Source: Saprospiraceae bacterium
GTDB lineage: Bacteria; Bacteroidota; Bacteroidia; Chitinophagales; Saprospiraceae
Direction of reading: 5' to 3'
NCBI GenBank assembly: GCA_023299965.1
Contig: JALZVN010000167.1
Span: 1-18,300, forward strand
Length of the DNA: 18,300 bases
Shown here in pieces: positions 1 to 7,384 of the stretch. The notes beneath the pieces were generated by a model. That model saw only the letters and a program-made list of their open reading frames with translations, searched no databases and was not told the DNA's origin. Positions within the stretch are counted from its first letter, which is position 1. Every line of letters begins with the position of its first letter. The position numbers and the translations under genes are program-made.

Positions 1-550
1 TATGCCCCATCATTCGTTTAGCTCAAACAGTTAAGCCTTCTGACGACTTTTCTTAACGCTTCCGACGCTAAATTCTTAAAGGTCGAAATTTATTCTCTTT
101 TTTTTAATTCTGATTATTTTATTTAAATCTGTTTCATTTTCTCCATTTGCACCTTAGGTCATTTATCAATTTATTCTAGATTTAATTTTAGATTTTCTTG
201 ACATAAAAATCTATTCTGATCTCTTTATCAATTATTTATAATCTATTCTACATCCCATTATATTTCTAATTTAACTACCGAAACTTAAGTTAGCTATACT
301 CCTTCGAATTGTTTTGAATAAATGGCACCCAATTGTAAAGACCTAAAAAATCCGCTATAGATCTCATTTCAAATTTAATTAAAAAGTCTTACAAAGCTGA
401 ATTAAAATATCAGCAGCCATAGCCTATTCCTCACTTATTTTTCAAATAAAATTGCCGCTCATTGGTTAATATACGATGCATTTCCAAAAATGGTAATCCT
501 ATATACATATTGAAAGGGCCTATTTCACAAAGCTTCCCCTCTCAAAATCA
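1..550. other. AT-rich spacer without a recognisable gene
   Basis: No open frame with a plausible start or recognisable protein was found on either strand. The stretch is very AT-rich with frequent stops in all frames. Near the left end (about 31-82) two imperfect direct copies of a TTAA-N-C-TTC-N-GACG motif occur about 22 nt apart. No tRNA, CRISPR repeat or transposon end was seen. It may be the 3' flank of a gene lying left of the window. Confidence 0.5.
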
Positions 551-592
551 AAAAAAGCGCCTCCAACCCAAAAGGACTGAAGACGCTTTTTT
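551..592 (-). terminator. Strong hairpin terminator of the FKBP gene
   Basis: Read on the minus strand, an A-run and GCG are followed by a stem that pairs without mismatch (only G-U wobbles) around a TTTT loop, then CGC and a T-run. The paired arms are about 19 nt each including the A/T tracts. It lies 45 nt beyond the stop codon of the minus-strand FKBP gene. Because the flanking A-run and T-run are symmetric, it could also stop plus-strand transcripts. Confidence 0.85.
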
Positions 593-636
593 ATTGCTAT
601 AATCCCTTGAAGGGATATAGAATAATATTGTCAATC

Positions 637-1296
637 TTAGTTGATACTAATCAATTCTACTTCGAATACTAAAGTTGCGAAAGGTCCAATAAGATTACCT
701 GCGCCTCTCTCACCGTATGCTAAGTCAGAAGGACAGTAAAGCTTCCACTTAGATCCTGTAGGCATCAACTGTAGTGCTTCTACCCAAGCAGCAATCACAC
801 CATTCACTGGGAAGGTAGCTGGCTGACCTCTATCTACAGAACTATCAAATACAGTCCCATCGATCAAAGTACCATGGTAGTGTGTTGTCACCTTATCCGT
901 AGCCGATGGCTTTGGTCCAGTTCCTTCAGTCAATATTTCATACTGAAGTCCTGATGGTAGTGTAGTCACACCATCTTTTTTTGCATTGTCCGCTAGGAAT
1001 TTCTCTCCTGCTTGTACGTTGTCTTTGTGCATTTCTTTTTGTTGCATTTGCATGTGGTTACCAAAAAAAGCATTCGCTTCATCTACAGACATCTTAGGAT
1101 CTCCTGAGAGTACATCTGAGATAGCATTTGCTACATCTGTTGGTTCTACTGACTCCAGACCTTGCTGCTTAAAATTTTGGGCGATAAGCACACCTAGGCT
1201 ATAACTTAATGAATCCATTTTTTCCATGTTTTGCGCCCATACGTTACCAGCGAAGGTGCTCATAACTATGATTGCGATTAATAACTTTTTATTCAT
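637..1296 (-). CDS. Exported FKBP-type peptidyl-prolyl cis-trans isomerase (FkpA/Mip-like)
   Basis: Predicted periplasmic folding catalyst and chaperone that isomerises Xaa-Pro bonds. Residues 1-21 are a signal peptide (basic start, hydrophobic core, ending VWA before Q22). Residues about 25-105 form a helical region typical of the FKBP_N dimerisation domain of Mip/FkpA. Residues about 115-219 are the FKBP domain. Visible active-site signatures are HYHG, VFDSS, the GVIAAW stretch with its conserved Trp, LAYGERG and the final LVFEVEL strand. The 219-residue length fits the family. The gene is monocistronic: a strong terminator lies downstream and a divergent methyltransferase gene upstream. 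No lipobox is seen, so a soluble periplasmic protein is more likely than a lipoprotein. Confidence 0.93.
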   Translation of the reverse strand: MNKKLLIAIIVMSTFAGNVWAQNMEKMDSLSYSLGVLIAQNFKQQGLESVEPTDVANAISDVLSGDPKMSVDEANAFFGNHMQMQQKEMHKDNVQAGEKFLADNAKKDGVTTLPSGLQYEILTEGTGPKPSATDKVTTHYHGTLIDGTVFDSSVDRGQPATFPVNGVIAAWVEALQLMPTGSKWKLYCPSDLAYGERGAGNLIGPFATLVFEVELISIN

Positions 1297-1397
1297 AATT
1301 TTAAATTTTTCTTATCAAATTAGGCTGACGTCATACCAACGTTAGATATGTTGTAAAACGTATACATATATTAGTGAACCCTTTTCGATTAGGAGCG

Positions 1398-1405
1398 CAA
1401 ATATA
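1398..1405 (-). promoter_or_regulatory. Candidate -7 element for the FKBP gene
   Basis: The minus-strand sequence TATATTTG matches the Bacteroidota -7 consensus TAnnTTTG exactly, about 100 nt upstream of the FKBP start codon. A TTG lies 22 nt further upstream, longer than the usual spacing of about 19 nt. The match is only eight bases in AT-rich DNA. Confidence 0.3.
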
Positions 1406-1448
1406 AGTTGGTATTTCCGATTTTTAGCAATTTTGCAGATATATCCAT

Positions 1449-1976
1449 ATGAGTATTAGAAAACAACTGAATTTTGAGGATTCTAGACCTGAAATCGCAG
1501 ATCGAATCGCCAATATCCAAAAGAATAGGCTCCCAATCAGCCTGTTATTGGATGGTCTAGAAATAGCCCAAAATATTGGAGGATTATTTAGAACAGCAGA
1601 CGCCGCAAGGATACAAGAAATTATATTGTACAAGTGTCCCGTGAATTTTAAGAAGAACAACTTCAAAAAAACAGCACGGAGTACAGCACAATTTGTGTCT
1701 CATAGATTTATAGAGAATGAAGAAGATCTAAGAACGTATGCAGCAGCTAACACCCTGGTTAGTTTAGAACACACCAGCGATAGTAGCTTATTATCCGCTA
1801 CCGAATTGACTAATCCAATCACCCTCGTTTTAGGAAATGAAAAAACAGGAGTATCTCCCCTACTATTGACCTTGAGTGCACAAGCTGTTCATCTGCCTAT
1901 GCTAGGTGTGCAGACCTCACTGAATGTATGTACGGCAGGTAGTATTGCAATTTATGAATTGGTGAGAAGGATATAG
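1449..1976 (+). CDS. SpoU/TrmH (SPOUT) family RNA methyltransferase
   Basis: Predicted S-adenosylmethionine-dependent RNA 2'-O-ribose methyltransferase with the trefoil-knot SPOUT fold. All three family motifs are present in order: motif 1 around residues 42-51 (NIGGLFRTAD, with the catalytic-type N and R), motif 2 at about 126-135 (LVLGNEKTGV) and motif 3 at about 148-160 (HLPMLGVQTSLNV). At 175 residues it is a short, single-domain TrmH-like protein without an added RNA-binding domain. Whether the target is tRNA (Gm18-like) or rRNA cannot be told from sequence. It is divergent from the FKBP gene, and its stop is 1 nt from the stop of the convergent transferase-like gene, so no separate terminator fits between them. 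Confidence 0.88.
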   Translation: MSIRKQLNFEDSRPEIADRIANIQKNRLPISLLLDGLEIAQNIGGLFRTADAARIQEIILYKCPVNFKKNNFKKTARSTAQFVSHRFIENEEDLRTYAAANTLVSLEHTSDSSLLSATELTNPITLVLGNEKTGVSPLLLTLSAQAVHLPMLGVQTSLNVCTAGSIAIYELVRRI

Positions 1977-1977
1977 A

Positions 1978-3069
1978 TCACATCTTATCCAAGCGTATCC
2001 TATCTGTTATCGTCTTCAGCATAGACACGATAAGCACAGGAAGTACCTCGACGTTCTTTTCTAGTTTACTCTTACTTTGTACTAAGATGGTATCTAACCA
2101 ATTTCCTTCTTCCGGATAGAAGTTTTTAAACTCCTTCCAAGTATTTGATTCTTCTCCTATGGTATTCACTAGATTGATCACATAGCCATCCTGTAGAATA
2201 TCATATACCACTATGACATGTAATGTATCAAACAGATCTACATTGACGCGTAAAAAGAAGTAATGCTCTAATAAACTGGCATCCACTGGATAGGTGGACC
2301 AAGTAAATAAAGGATATGCATATTGCTCAGAATCAACGTGTATCTCTCTCAAAGACTTTTGGGCTTCTTCCAATTTTCGCAGAGACTTCTCTACAAAATA
2401 GCTATCCTTACTGAGCATGTCTTCGGTCTTCCATTTACCAGAGTCAAAAGACTTGTACATTAGATTCCCCACCTTTTTCTTGTATTCAAATCTAGAAGAC
2501 GCACTCAGTATATACCCAGGATAATAAAAAGACAAACCCATTTCCTTGGCATACTCAACCTCTACGAGCATAGAATAGATACCTAAGCTATGTTTACTAA
2601 AGTCAGGATGATATATCCCCATGATACTCGCCATGCTTTCCAGTCCTGTATCGAAAAAACTTGCCGCCACTAACACACCCTCAAAATAAATCTTACATAT
2701 TCGGGTATTAAAGATCTCATTCTCTTCACTTCCCTCTAGCCATTCGCTCAGTTCTCCATTTAAATCCCCCTTAAAACACTCTTCCTTGTAGATGCTATAT
2801 AGTTCAAGCAACTCCTTATCCAAGACCAAAGGCGCGACTTCATGAGTGAATAAGCGGTTGTTTTTTGCCAAGAGTTTACGAGAACTCTTACTTAATATAT
2901 GCTCATCAAGATCCAGTCTAGTACGAATCGTACTGTTAGGTATGCCTTCTATAAAGGTCACCGGACTATGAAACATGGACTTACCGCTACGAAAATATCC
3001 CAAGGACAAGAGCTTATCCATTAGTTTAGGTGCGTAGTGCTTAAGCTTGATGTTATCGCCTCTAATCAT
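1978..3069 (-). CDS. Arginyl/leucyl-tRNA-protein transferase-like protein (ATE_C family)
   Basis: Resembles the aminoacyl-tRNA-protein transferases (ATE1/Bpt), which attach Arg or Leu to protein N-termini and create N-degrons. N-terminal residues about 12-70 keep the family pattern: a GYFRSG stretch where the family has GWRRSG, then TIRTRLDL, then SKSSRKLLAKN. Residues about 130-225 match the GNAT-like core: AASFFDTG, then GIYHPDFSKHSLGIYSML with its family-typical SLG-Y, then YYPGYILS and a downstream YKKKVG. The N-terminal cysteine cluster that binds metal or Fe-S in characterised homologues is missing. About 110 C-terminal residues (255-363) are unassigned. The start codon overlaps the stop of the upstream HAD-like gene in an ATGA, which indicates translational coupling. 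Amino-acid specificity, and even transferase activity, are inferences. Confidence 0.75.
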   Translation of the reverse strand: MIRGDNIKLKHYAPKLMDKLLSLGYFRSGKSMFHSPVTFIEGIPNSTIRTRLDLDEHILSKSSRKLLAKNNRLFTHEVAPLVLDKELLELYSIYKEECFKGDLNGELSEWLEGSEENEIFNTRICKIYFEGVLVAASFFDTGLESMASIMGIYHPDFSKHSLGIYSMLVEVEYAKEMGLSFYYPGYILSASSRFEYKKKVGNLMYKSFDSGKWKTEDMLSKDSYFVEKSLRKLEEAQKSLREIHVDSEQYAYPLFTWSTYPVDASLLEHYFFLRVNVDLFDTLHVIVVYDILQDGYVINLVNTIGEESNTWKEFKNFYPEEGNWLDTILVQSKSKLEKNVEVLPVLIVSMLKTITDRIRLDKM

Positions 3070-3500
3070 GTTGTTGTTTCTGGGTAATGCTTTAAAAATA
3101 CTTCTTTGACTTTATCCCAATCCTCCTCAGGATCAAAACCGGCCTTATCTTCAAATAAAACATTAAAATAAGGCTTTTTGTCATAATTTCCATAAGCCCT
3201 ATTATGGACTTCCGGATTTTCGTTGATATAATCAAAGTGGATATCATGTTCTTTAAAATAGGATTGGTAGACTACTATTTCTTCAGGATGCGAACAAGTG
3301 AACACAATGCACACTATATCATCTTGCTTGCTGATCATTTGCATCACCTCTTTGGCTCCTGGATAAAACTGTAGCGGGACCTTTTCTTCACTCCAGTTTG
3401 GGACGATCATTGTCTCGTGGATGTCAAATCCCCAATATGTTTTATCCCAGTTTTTAGCCTTCTTCCGCGCAATTGCCTTTTCAATAGCCTTTGTAATCAT
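3066..3500 (-). CDS. HAD-like protein with variant motif I
   Basis: Small 144-residue protein that looks like a minimal HAD-superfamily domain. Motif I is probably WGFDIHET with D26 as candidate nucleophile. The position two residues on, usually Asp in HAD phosphatases, is His28. A candidate motif II is VFTCS, about 40 residues later. An acidic motif IV-like region is LFEDKAGFDPEEDW near residue 120. There is no signal peptide, so it is likely cytoplasmic. The N-terminus is lysine-rich. It is the first gene of a two-gene unit, with a 4-nt ATGA overlap to the transferase-like gene, which suggests a shared task. Phosphatase or nucleotidase activity would be the default guess, but the motif change leaves activity open. 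Confidence 0.6.
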   Translation of the reverse strand: MITKAIEKAIARKKAKNWDKTYWGFDIHETMIVPNWSEEKVPLQFYPGAKEVMQMISKQDDIVCIVFTCSHPEEIVVYQSYFKEHDIHFDYINENPEVHNRAYGNYDKKPYFNVLFEDKAGFDPEEDWDKVKEVFLKHYPETTT

Positions 3501-3592
3501 ATTTTTTGTTCAATTGGGCACAAATTATTCAATTATGTGCTGATATCCGTTGATTCCAAAGACAAATGAGCCCATTTTTTTTCAAAAAAGAG

Positions 3593-3600
3593 TACTTTTG
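3593..3600 (+). promoter_or_regulatory. Candidate -7 element for the DUF6580-DUF5522 genes
   Basis: TACTTTTG matches TAnnTTTG exactly and lies 15 nt before the ATG at 3616, which would place the transcript start near 3606. No convincing -33 TTTG is seen at the usual distance. If real, it excludes the upstream in-frame ATG at 3550 and decides the start at 3616. Confidence 0.4.
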
Positions 3601-3615
3601 CTCAAAATCAATAAA

Positions 3616-4191
3616 ATGAATAAGCGTAATAGGACATTTTTCTGGATAGTTGTAGCTGTGGTAAGTTTAGGAATGATTTCTAGATTCTTTGAAGTATCCC
3701 CTAATATATCGCCGGTGCTAGCTGTCTTGTTATTTGGAGCAGCCTATATCAAGCGCAAAAGTCTCTCTGTTTTACTCCCAGTTGGGCTGTATTTCCTTGG
3801 AGACCTTTATCTCAATAATGTTGTTTACGCAGAATACTTCAATAGCTTTCAAGTAGTTGGAGATTTAGGCGTTTATGCAAGCTTTTTGATCATCATTCCT
3901 ATGCTTGCTATCACGCTCAAGAAAGTATCTATCCCAAGTGTACTTCTGTCTGCATTAGGAACAGCGGTTCTTTTCTTTTTAATTACAAATTTCTTCTCTA
4001 TGATACTCCTTCCAATCTACCCAAAAACGATGGCAGGATTGATGGAGAGTTATACTGCAGGATTACCATTCTTCAGATCAACCATTGCTAGTACTTTGAT
4101 TTACAGTGCAGTACTTTTCACCTCTGCAGAACTATACCTAAGACAACCGAGCTTATCTGCAGACTCAAGTGCTAACACAATCGAGGCCTAA
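3616..4191 (+). CDS. DUF6580 family integral membrane protein
   Basis: A 191-residue inner-membrane protein of unknown function with about five to six hydrophobic segments: FFWIVVAVVSLGMI near the N-terminus, ISPVLAVLLFGAAYI, the LLPVGLYFLGDLYL segment, the long stretch around YASFLIIIPMLAITL, ALGTAVLFFLITNFF, and a last segment near STLIYSAVLFTSAE. Family hallmarks are the N-terminal SRFFEVSPNISPV (usually R...PNFTPV), GDLYLN after the third segment, and PKTMAGLMESYTAGLPFFRSTI near the C-terminus. The frame is open back to an ATG at 3550, but that extension is poor in family features and lies upstream of a likely promoter, so the ATG at 3616 is preferred. The next gene starts 4 nt after its stop. 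Confidence 0.78.
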   Translation: MNKRNRTFFWIVVAVVSLGMISRFFEVSPNISPVLAVLLFGAAYIKRKSLSVLLPVGLYFLGDLYLNNVVYAEYFNSFQVVGDLGVYASFLIIIPMLAITLKKVSIPSVLLSALGTAVLFFLITNFFSMILLPIYPKTMAGLMESYTAGLPFFRSTIASTLIYSAVLFTSAELYLRQPSLSADSSANTIEA

Positions 4192-4195
4192 TACC

Positions 4196-4339
4196 GTGAA
4201 ACCATCTCCTAAGCAAGAATTTACCGAAGGAGTAGACTATTATATTGAAGACGGTCTATACGTCTTCACAGCTTCCTACTTGGAAGCCAGAGGATACTGC
4301 TGCGACAACAAATGCAGGCACTGTCCATATAAAAAATAA
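4196..4339 (+). CDS. DUF5522 small cysteine-rich protein (GTG start)
   Basis: A 47-residue protein read from the GTG at 4196. The sequence has GVDYYIEDGLYVFTASYLEA followed by RGYCCDNKCRHCPYKK at the C-terminus. The CC-x3-C-x2-C arrangement and the RGYCC...CRHCPY signature are those of DUF5522, a family of small bacterial proteins of unknown function; the four cysteines suggest metal binding. It begins 4 nt after the DUF6580 stop, so the two are almost certainly co-transcribed. An in-frame GTG at 4169, inside the upstream gene, is an alternative start. The stop is followed within 20 nt by the 8-bp duplication of an inserted MITE-like element, which leaves the coding sequence intact. Confidence 0.85.
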   Translation: MKPSPKQEFTEGVDYYIEDGLYVFTASYLEARGYCCDNKCRHCPYKK

Positions 4340-4344
4340 GCATC

Positions 4345-4494
4345 CTTTTAACAATGGTTCGGTAATAAATGCTAAATCGCTGACCAGCAGTATATTGCAA
4401 AAAAGCACTTCTATTACACAATACATTGAAAATCAAACATGTAAATTTGAAGTGATTTAGTATTTTACAAAAATTACCGAACCATTCTTTTAAC
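4345..4494. mobile_element. MITE-like non-autonomous element with TIRs and 8-bp target duplication
   Basis: The element spans 4353-4486 (134 bp). Its ends are perfect 14-bp inverted repeats, AATGGTTCGGTAAT at 4353-4366 and the reverse complement at 4473-4486. Allowing a gap of about 6 nt, the similarity continues inward (AAATGCTAAATCGCT against AAATACTAAATCACT, 13 of 15). It is flanked by an exact 8-bp direct repeat CTTTTAAC at 4345-4352 and 4487-4494, as expected for a target-site duplication. An internal pair CACTTC (4406-4411) and GAAGTG (4449-4454) can fold. There is no transposase, so it must have been moved in trans. Eight-bp duplications occur in several IS families, and I cannot name the parent. 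It sits between the DUF5522 stop codon and a palindromic element. Confidence 0.8.
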
Positions 4495-4498
4495 AATA

Positions 4499-4640
4499 TT
4501 TTGGGCACCCCCTGAAGGCTATCCTGCAAAGCTAGGCTTCAGGGCCGGGCTCCTCCAGGCTCGGCATTCGCCTCGGTATCCATACGACGCAGTCGTATGG
4601 ATACGAATCCCTTCGGTCTTCCCTTCCATATCCCTGGTGC
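4499..4640 (+). repeat. GC-rich palindromic 3' element, copy 1
   Basis: Opens with TTTTGGGC and is far more GC-rich than its surroundings. Stem A pairs CCCTGAAG (4510-4517) with CTTCAGGG (4537-4544), with a short inner CTA/TAG pairing. Stem B is a perfect 13-bp hairpin at 4576-4604 (GTATCCATACGAC, loop GCA, then the complement). It is followed by CGAATCCCTTCGG and ends near ATCCCTGGTGC. With the MITE removed, it would begin about 20 nt after the DUF5522 stop, in the sense orientation. The layout matches the element at 11427-11572. It resembles dispersed palindromic intergenic repeats that I associate with Bacteroidota genomes, but that recollection is unchecked. It could act as an RNA 3' structure or terminator. 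Confidence 0.6.
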
Positions 4641-5211
4641 ACTTCCGTATTATCGAGATTAATCAATGACGAAAGTTAAGTCACTTGTTGAGATCCATAC
4701 ACAACAAAGGCCATCAAAGCCTATGATTGAGATTAAAAAGATGGCTATAGGCTAAAAAAGATCTTGATTCATCCAGCTTAATAATACCATTTGAGGGGAT
4801 GACATTTGAACCAAAGGCTAGATTGAAGACTTATACCATTGGAACTTTAGCACTCCAAACAGAATAGCGAAAAATATATTTGCTTTTATTCCCATACACA
4901 ACCAACCATTTATGACAATTCATAGTATGGGTAATATCTGGCTTTAGAAATGGACACAAACCGACTTTGAGACCACTTCATACCATTTGTATTTTAAATT
5001 GGCGTGCAAGATTTTCATCTAAAGGCATTTTTTTAAATGATTATGCGTTGCAAAATAATAAATTCGCAAAATCACCAATGGCAAAAAAGTTGTGTCAGTT
5101 TAACAAAACAATGTTCTTCTGACATTTTGCTCAAATCTCTATTTATGAAGCACTTAACAGTGATTTCATGGTATTAATTTTGAATAGGGATTAATTATAA
5201 TTTGATAGATT
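4641..5211. other. Long spacer upstream of the T9SS cargo gene
   Basis: About 570 nt with no supported gene on either strand. Three copies of an ATACCATT core occur (near 4786, 4835 and 4980), too short to interpret. The last 60 nt hold a possible promoter. This is probably the residue of rearranged DNA plus the promoter region of the gene at 5212. Confidence 0.45.
5175..5182 (+). promoter_or_regulatory. Candidate -7 element for the T9SS cargo gene
   Basis: TAATTTTG fits TAnnTTTG and lies 29 nt before the ATG at 5212, giving a leader of about 20 nt. No -33 TTTG is visible at the usual spacing, so the call rests on the -7 match and position alone. Confidence 0.28.
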
Positions 5212-7305
5212 ATGAAACCTATATACATTTTATCTTGCTTCTTGTTTTTGCTTTCCTTCGAGAGCTTTGCGCAAACAGTAGTCTCACAACGCACTTCTGA
5301 CCTCAAAAATGAACGGTACGTTATCTCAGGAGACGCCTTTCTAGAGACTTTAGATAATGGTGTAAACCGATTGAGATTATCTGAAGACTATGACACTGCT
5401 TGGGGACCAGACGTAAGGATTTTGCTAAACAATTCTGTTTCAGGGTTTGGAGGATTCGAAGTAGTAAACCTTACTACGATCAATCACTTCAACGGTGCCT
5501 TGACCGTAGATCTTCCTGAAGGAATAAATATTGAAGACTACAATTTCGTCGTTTTTTTCTGCGTGACTTTCAACCAACTTTGGGCTTCTGGTCAGTTTGG
5601 TGAAGTAGTCGGCAATAGCAATTCTACTTGTAAGACAAGTTCTGTATTTGGAGCGACTGGAGTGAGCGGTACTGATATTTGCCCAAGCGATGGGACAAGT
5701 GATTCTGTATCTTTTGCAAACTCACTCAATATCCCAGCAGGAGATGAATACGTTTATCTTATTACAGATGAAAATGAAATCGTATCAGAAATTATTACGC
5801 AGGACTTTTACGACTTCGAAGGTAGCGGACCAGCTACCAATAGAGTATACGGAATGAATTATTCTGGAACATTAGACATGCAAATAGGTCAACATAGATT
5901 TGCAACACAAGCCTCAGGATGTTTCGAGCATTCTGACATGAACGACTTCCTTACCATTACTAAAGATGGATGCGGGTCTGATTTTGAATGCGTGGAGACT
6001 TTGACAGCTACGACTGACTGGGCAGGTAGCGTAGAGATCTGTCCTTCAGATGGCTCTAGTGATTTCGTCGAACTTAGAAATAACCAGCTCATTGAAGCAG
6101 GATCCAATTATATGTACCTCATTACGGATGCCAATGAAATCCTTCAAGAAGTAACTTCCTCAGAATTATTCGATTTTGAAGGAAGTGGACCAGGGGAACA
6201 GAGAGTCTATGGTATTCACTTTGATGGAACACTAAACCCTAGAATAGGTCAAAATAGATTGAACACCACAGCTACGGGCTGCTTTACACACTCCGGTGCT
6301 AACTTATTCCTGACTATTGAGAAAACGGCTTGCGCTTCAGATTTCACATGTGAAGAAAGCTTAACCGCTACTACCGACTGGGCTACTTCAGTAGACATCT
6401 GTCCAAATGATGGAGTAACTGATTTCGTAGAATTAAGAAATAATCTCTTCATTGATGCAGGTGATCATTACGCCTACTTGATCACAGATGCTCAAGGAAT
6501 ATTGCAAGAAGTAAGTACTGCTCAAGAATTCAACTTCGAAGGTAGCCCCGAAGCAGAGCAGCGTGTATATGGAATCCACTTTGATGGAATTTTAAATCCA
6601 CAAATAGGTCAAGACAGAAGAATGACCACAGCGAGTGGATGTTTTCAACATTCAGGAGACAACTTATTTCTAACAATTAACAAGACAGGCTGTCCTTATG
6701 AATGTGTTGAAACCCTTACAGCTACCCACAATTGGGTTACTGATATTGATATTTGTGCCAATGATGGCCTTAACGATGAAATCTTTTTACAAAACAACCT
6801 TATGATATCACCAGGATCAAATTACGTATTCTTGCTTACAGATGCCAACGAGATTTTGCAAGAAGTAATTACGGACAGCATCTACAATTTTGAAAACACC
6901 AGTCTTGAAGAGCAGCGTGTTTACGGCATGAGCTATGCTGGAGAACTAGATGCCAAAATTGGCGAGAACAGAAAGATGACTTCTGCTGATGAATGTTTTA
7001 TTCATTCAGGAGATGACCTCTTTATTACGATTAACAAGACAGCAGCATGCAATACTACTTCTACAGTAGATGCGCAACTAGCTAAGCAAATCAATGTATT
7101 TCCTAACCCAAGTAATGGAGTGATTAACATTGACTTGAATGCCCTAGATGTCCAATTTGACCAAGTGACTTTATTTGATATCACCGGTAGAAAAGTAAGA
7201 GATATTCAAAATCTAAACAACATTCAGATAGAGCAAGCAGGTGTCTATCTGATACAATTTTCTAATAGTGAAGTGAGCACTACTAAGAAAATCATAATCC
7301 AATAA
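5212..7305 (+). CDS. Secreted DM13-domain protein with four tandem repeats and T9SS sorting domain
   Basis: A 697-residue extracellular or cell-surface protein. Residues 1-20 are a signal peptide ending SFA before Q21. Residues about 22-130 resemble the DM13 domain: YVISGDAFLETL, a GPDVRILL strand, and FVVFFCVTFNQLWASGQF, which carries the conserved Cys of the family. Four tandem repeats of about 115-120 residues follow (about 140-254, 260-374, 380-494 and 498-613). Each has DICPxDG near its start, a YVYLITDANEILQEV strand, then F-E-G-S and RVYGxxxxG, then IGQxR, GCFxHSG and a closing xLTINKxxC. The paired cysteines suggest one or more disulfides per unit. The C-terminal 70 residues are a type A T9SS sorting domain (VFPNPSNG, then LFDITGRKV, then GVYLIQF and KKIIIQ). 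Substrate and function of the repeats are unknown. A terminator follows. Confidence 0.85.
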   Translation: MKPIYILSCFLFLLSFESFAQTVVSQRTSDLKNERYVISGDAFLETLDNGVNRLRLSEDYDTAWGPDVRILLNNSVSGFGGFEVVNLTTINHFNGALTVDLPEGINIEDYNFVVFFCVTFNQLWASGQFGEVVGNSNSTCKTSSVFGATGVSGTDICPSDGTSDSVSFANSLNIPAGDEYVYLITDENEIVSEIITQDFYDFEGSGPATNRVYGMNYSGTLDMQIGQHRFATQASGCFEHSDMNDFLTITKDGCGSDFECVETLTATTDWAGSVEICPSDGSSDFVELRNNQLIEAGSNYMYLITDANEILQEVTSSELFDFEGSGPGEQRVYGIHFDGTLNPRIGQNRLNTTATGCFTHSGANLFLTIEKTACASDFTCEESLTATTDWATSVDICPNDGVTDFVELRNNLFIDAGDHYAYLITDAQGILQEVSTAQEFNFEGSPEAEQRVYGIHFDGILNPQIGQDRRMTTASGCFQHSGDNLFLTINKTGCPYECVETLTATHNWVTDIDICANDGLNDEIFLQNNLMISPGSNYVFLLTDANEILQEVITDSIYNFENTSLEEQRVYGMSYAGELDAKIGENRKMTSADECFIHSGDDLFITINKTAACNTTSTVDAQLAKQINVFPNPSNGVINIDLNALDVQFDQVTLFDITGRKVRDIQNLNNIQIEQAGVYLIQFSNSEVSTTKKIIIQ

Positions 7306-7346
7306 AATTTTTTTTGTACAAATAAATTTTGATCCAATTTATAAGG

Positions 7347-7384
7347 AACGGCTTTAGTTATCAACCTAAAGTCGTTTTTCTTTT
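7347..7384 (+). terminator. Rho-independent terminator after the T9SS cargo gene
   Basis: An 11-bp stem (AACGGCTTTAG at 7347-7357 with CTAAAGTCGTT at 7366-7376, one G-U pair) encloses an 8-nt loop and runs into TTTTTCTTTTT. It lies 42 nt after the stop codon. Confidence 0.85.

Noticed and set aside
3550..3615. Upstream start of the DUF6580 protein at 3550
   Set aside because: The extension contains the likely -7 element and lacks family similarity; the ATG at 3616 begins a normal N-terminus.
4245..4460. A 71-codon plus-strand frame running through the DUF5522 gene into the MITE
   Set aside because: It overlaps the clear DUF5522 reading frame out of phase and owes its length to the inserted element.
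4499..4640. tRNA or CRISPR-like origin for the GC-rich hairpin region
   Set aside because: There is no cloverleaf or anticodon-loop arrangement and no regular repeat-spacer spacing; the two stems are unrelated in sequence.
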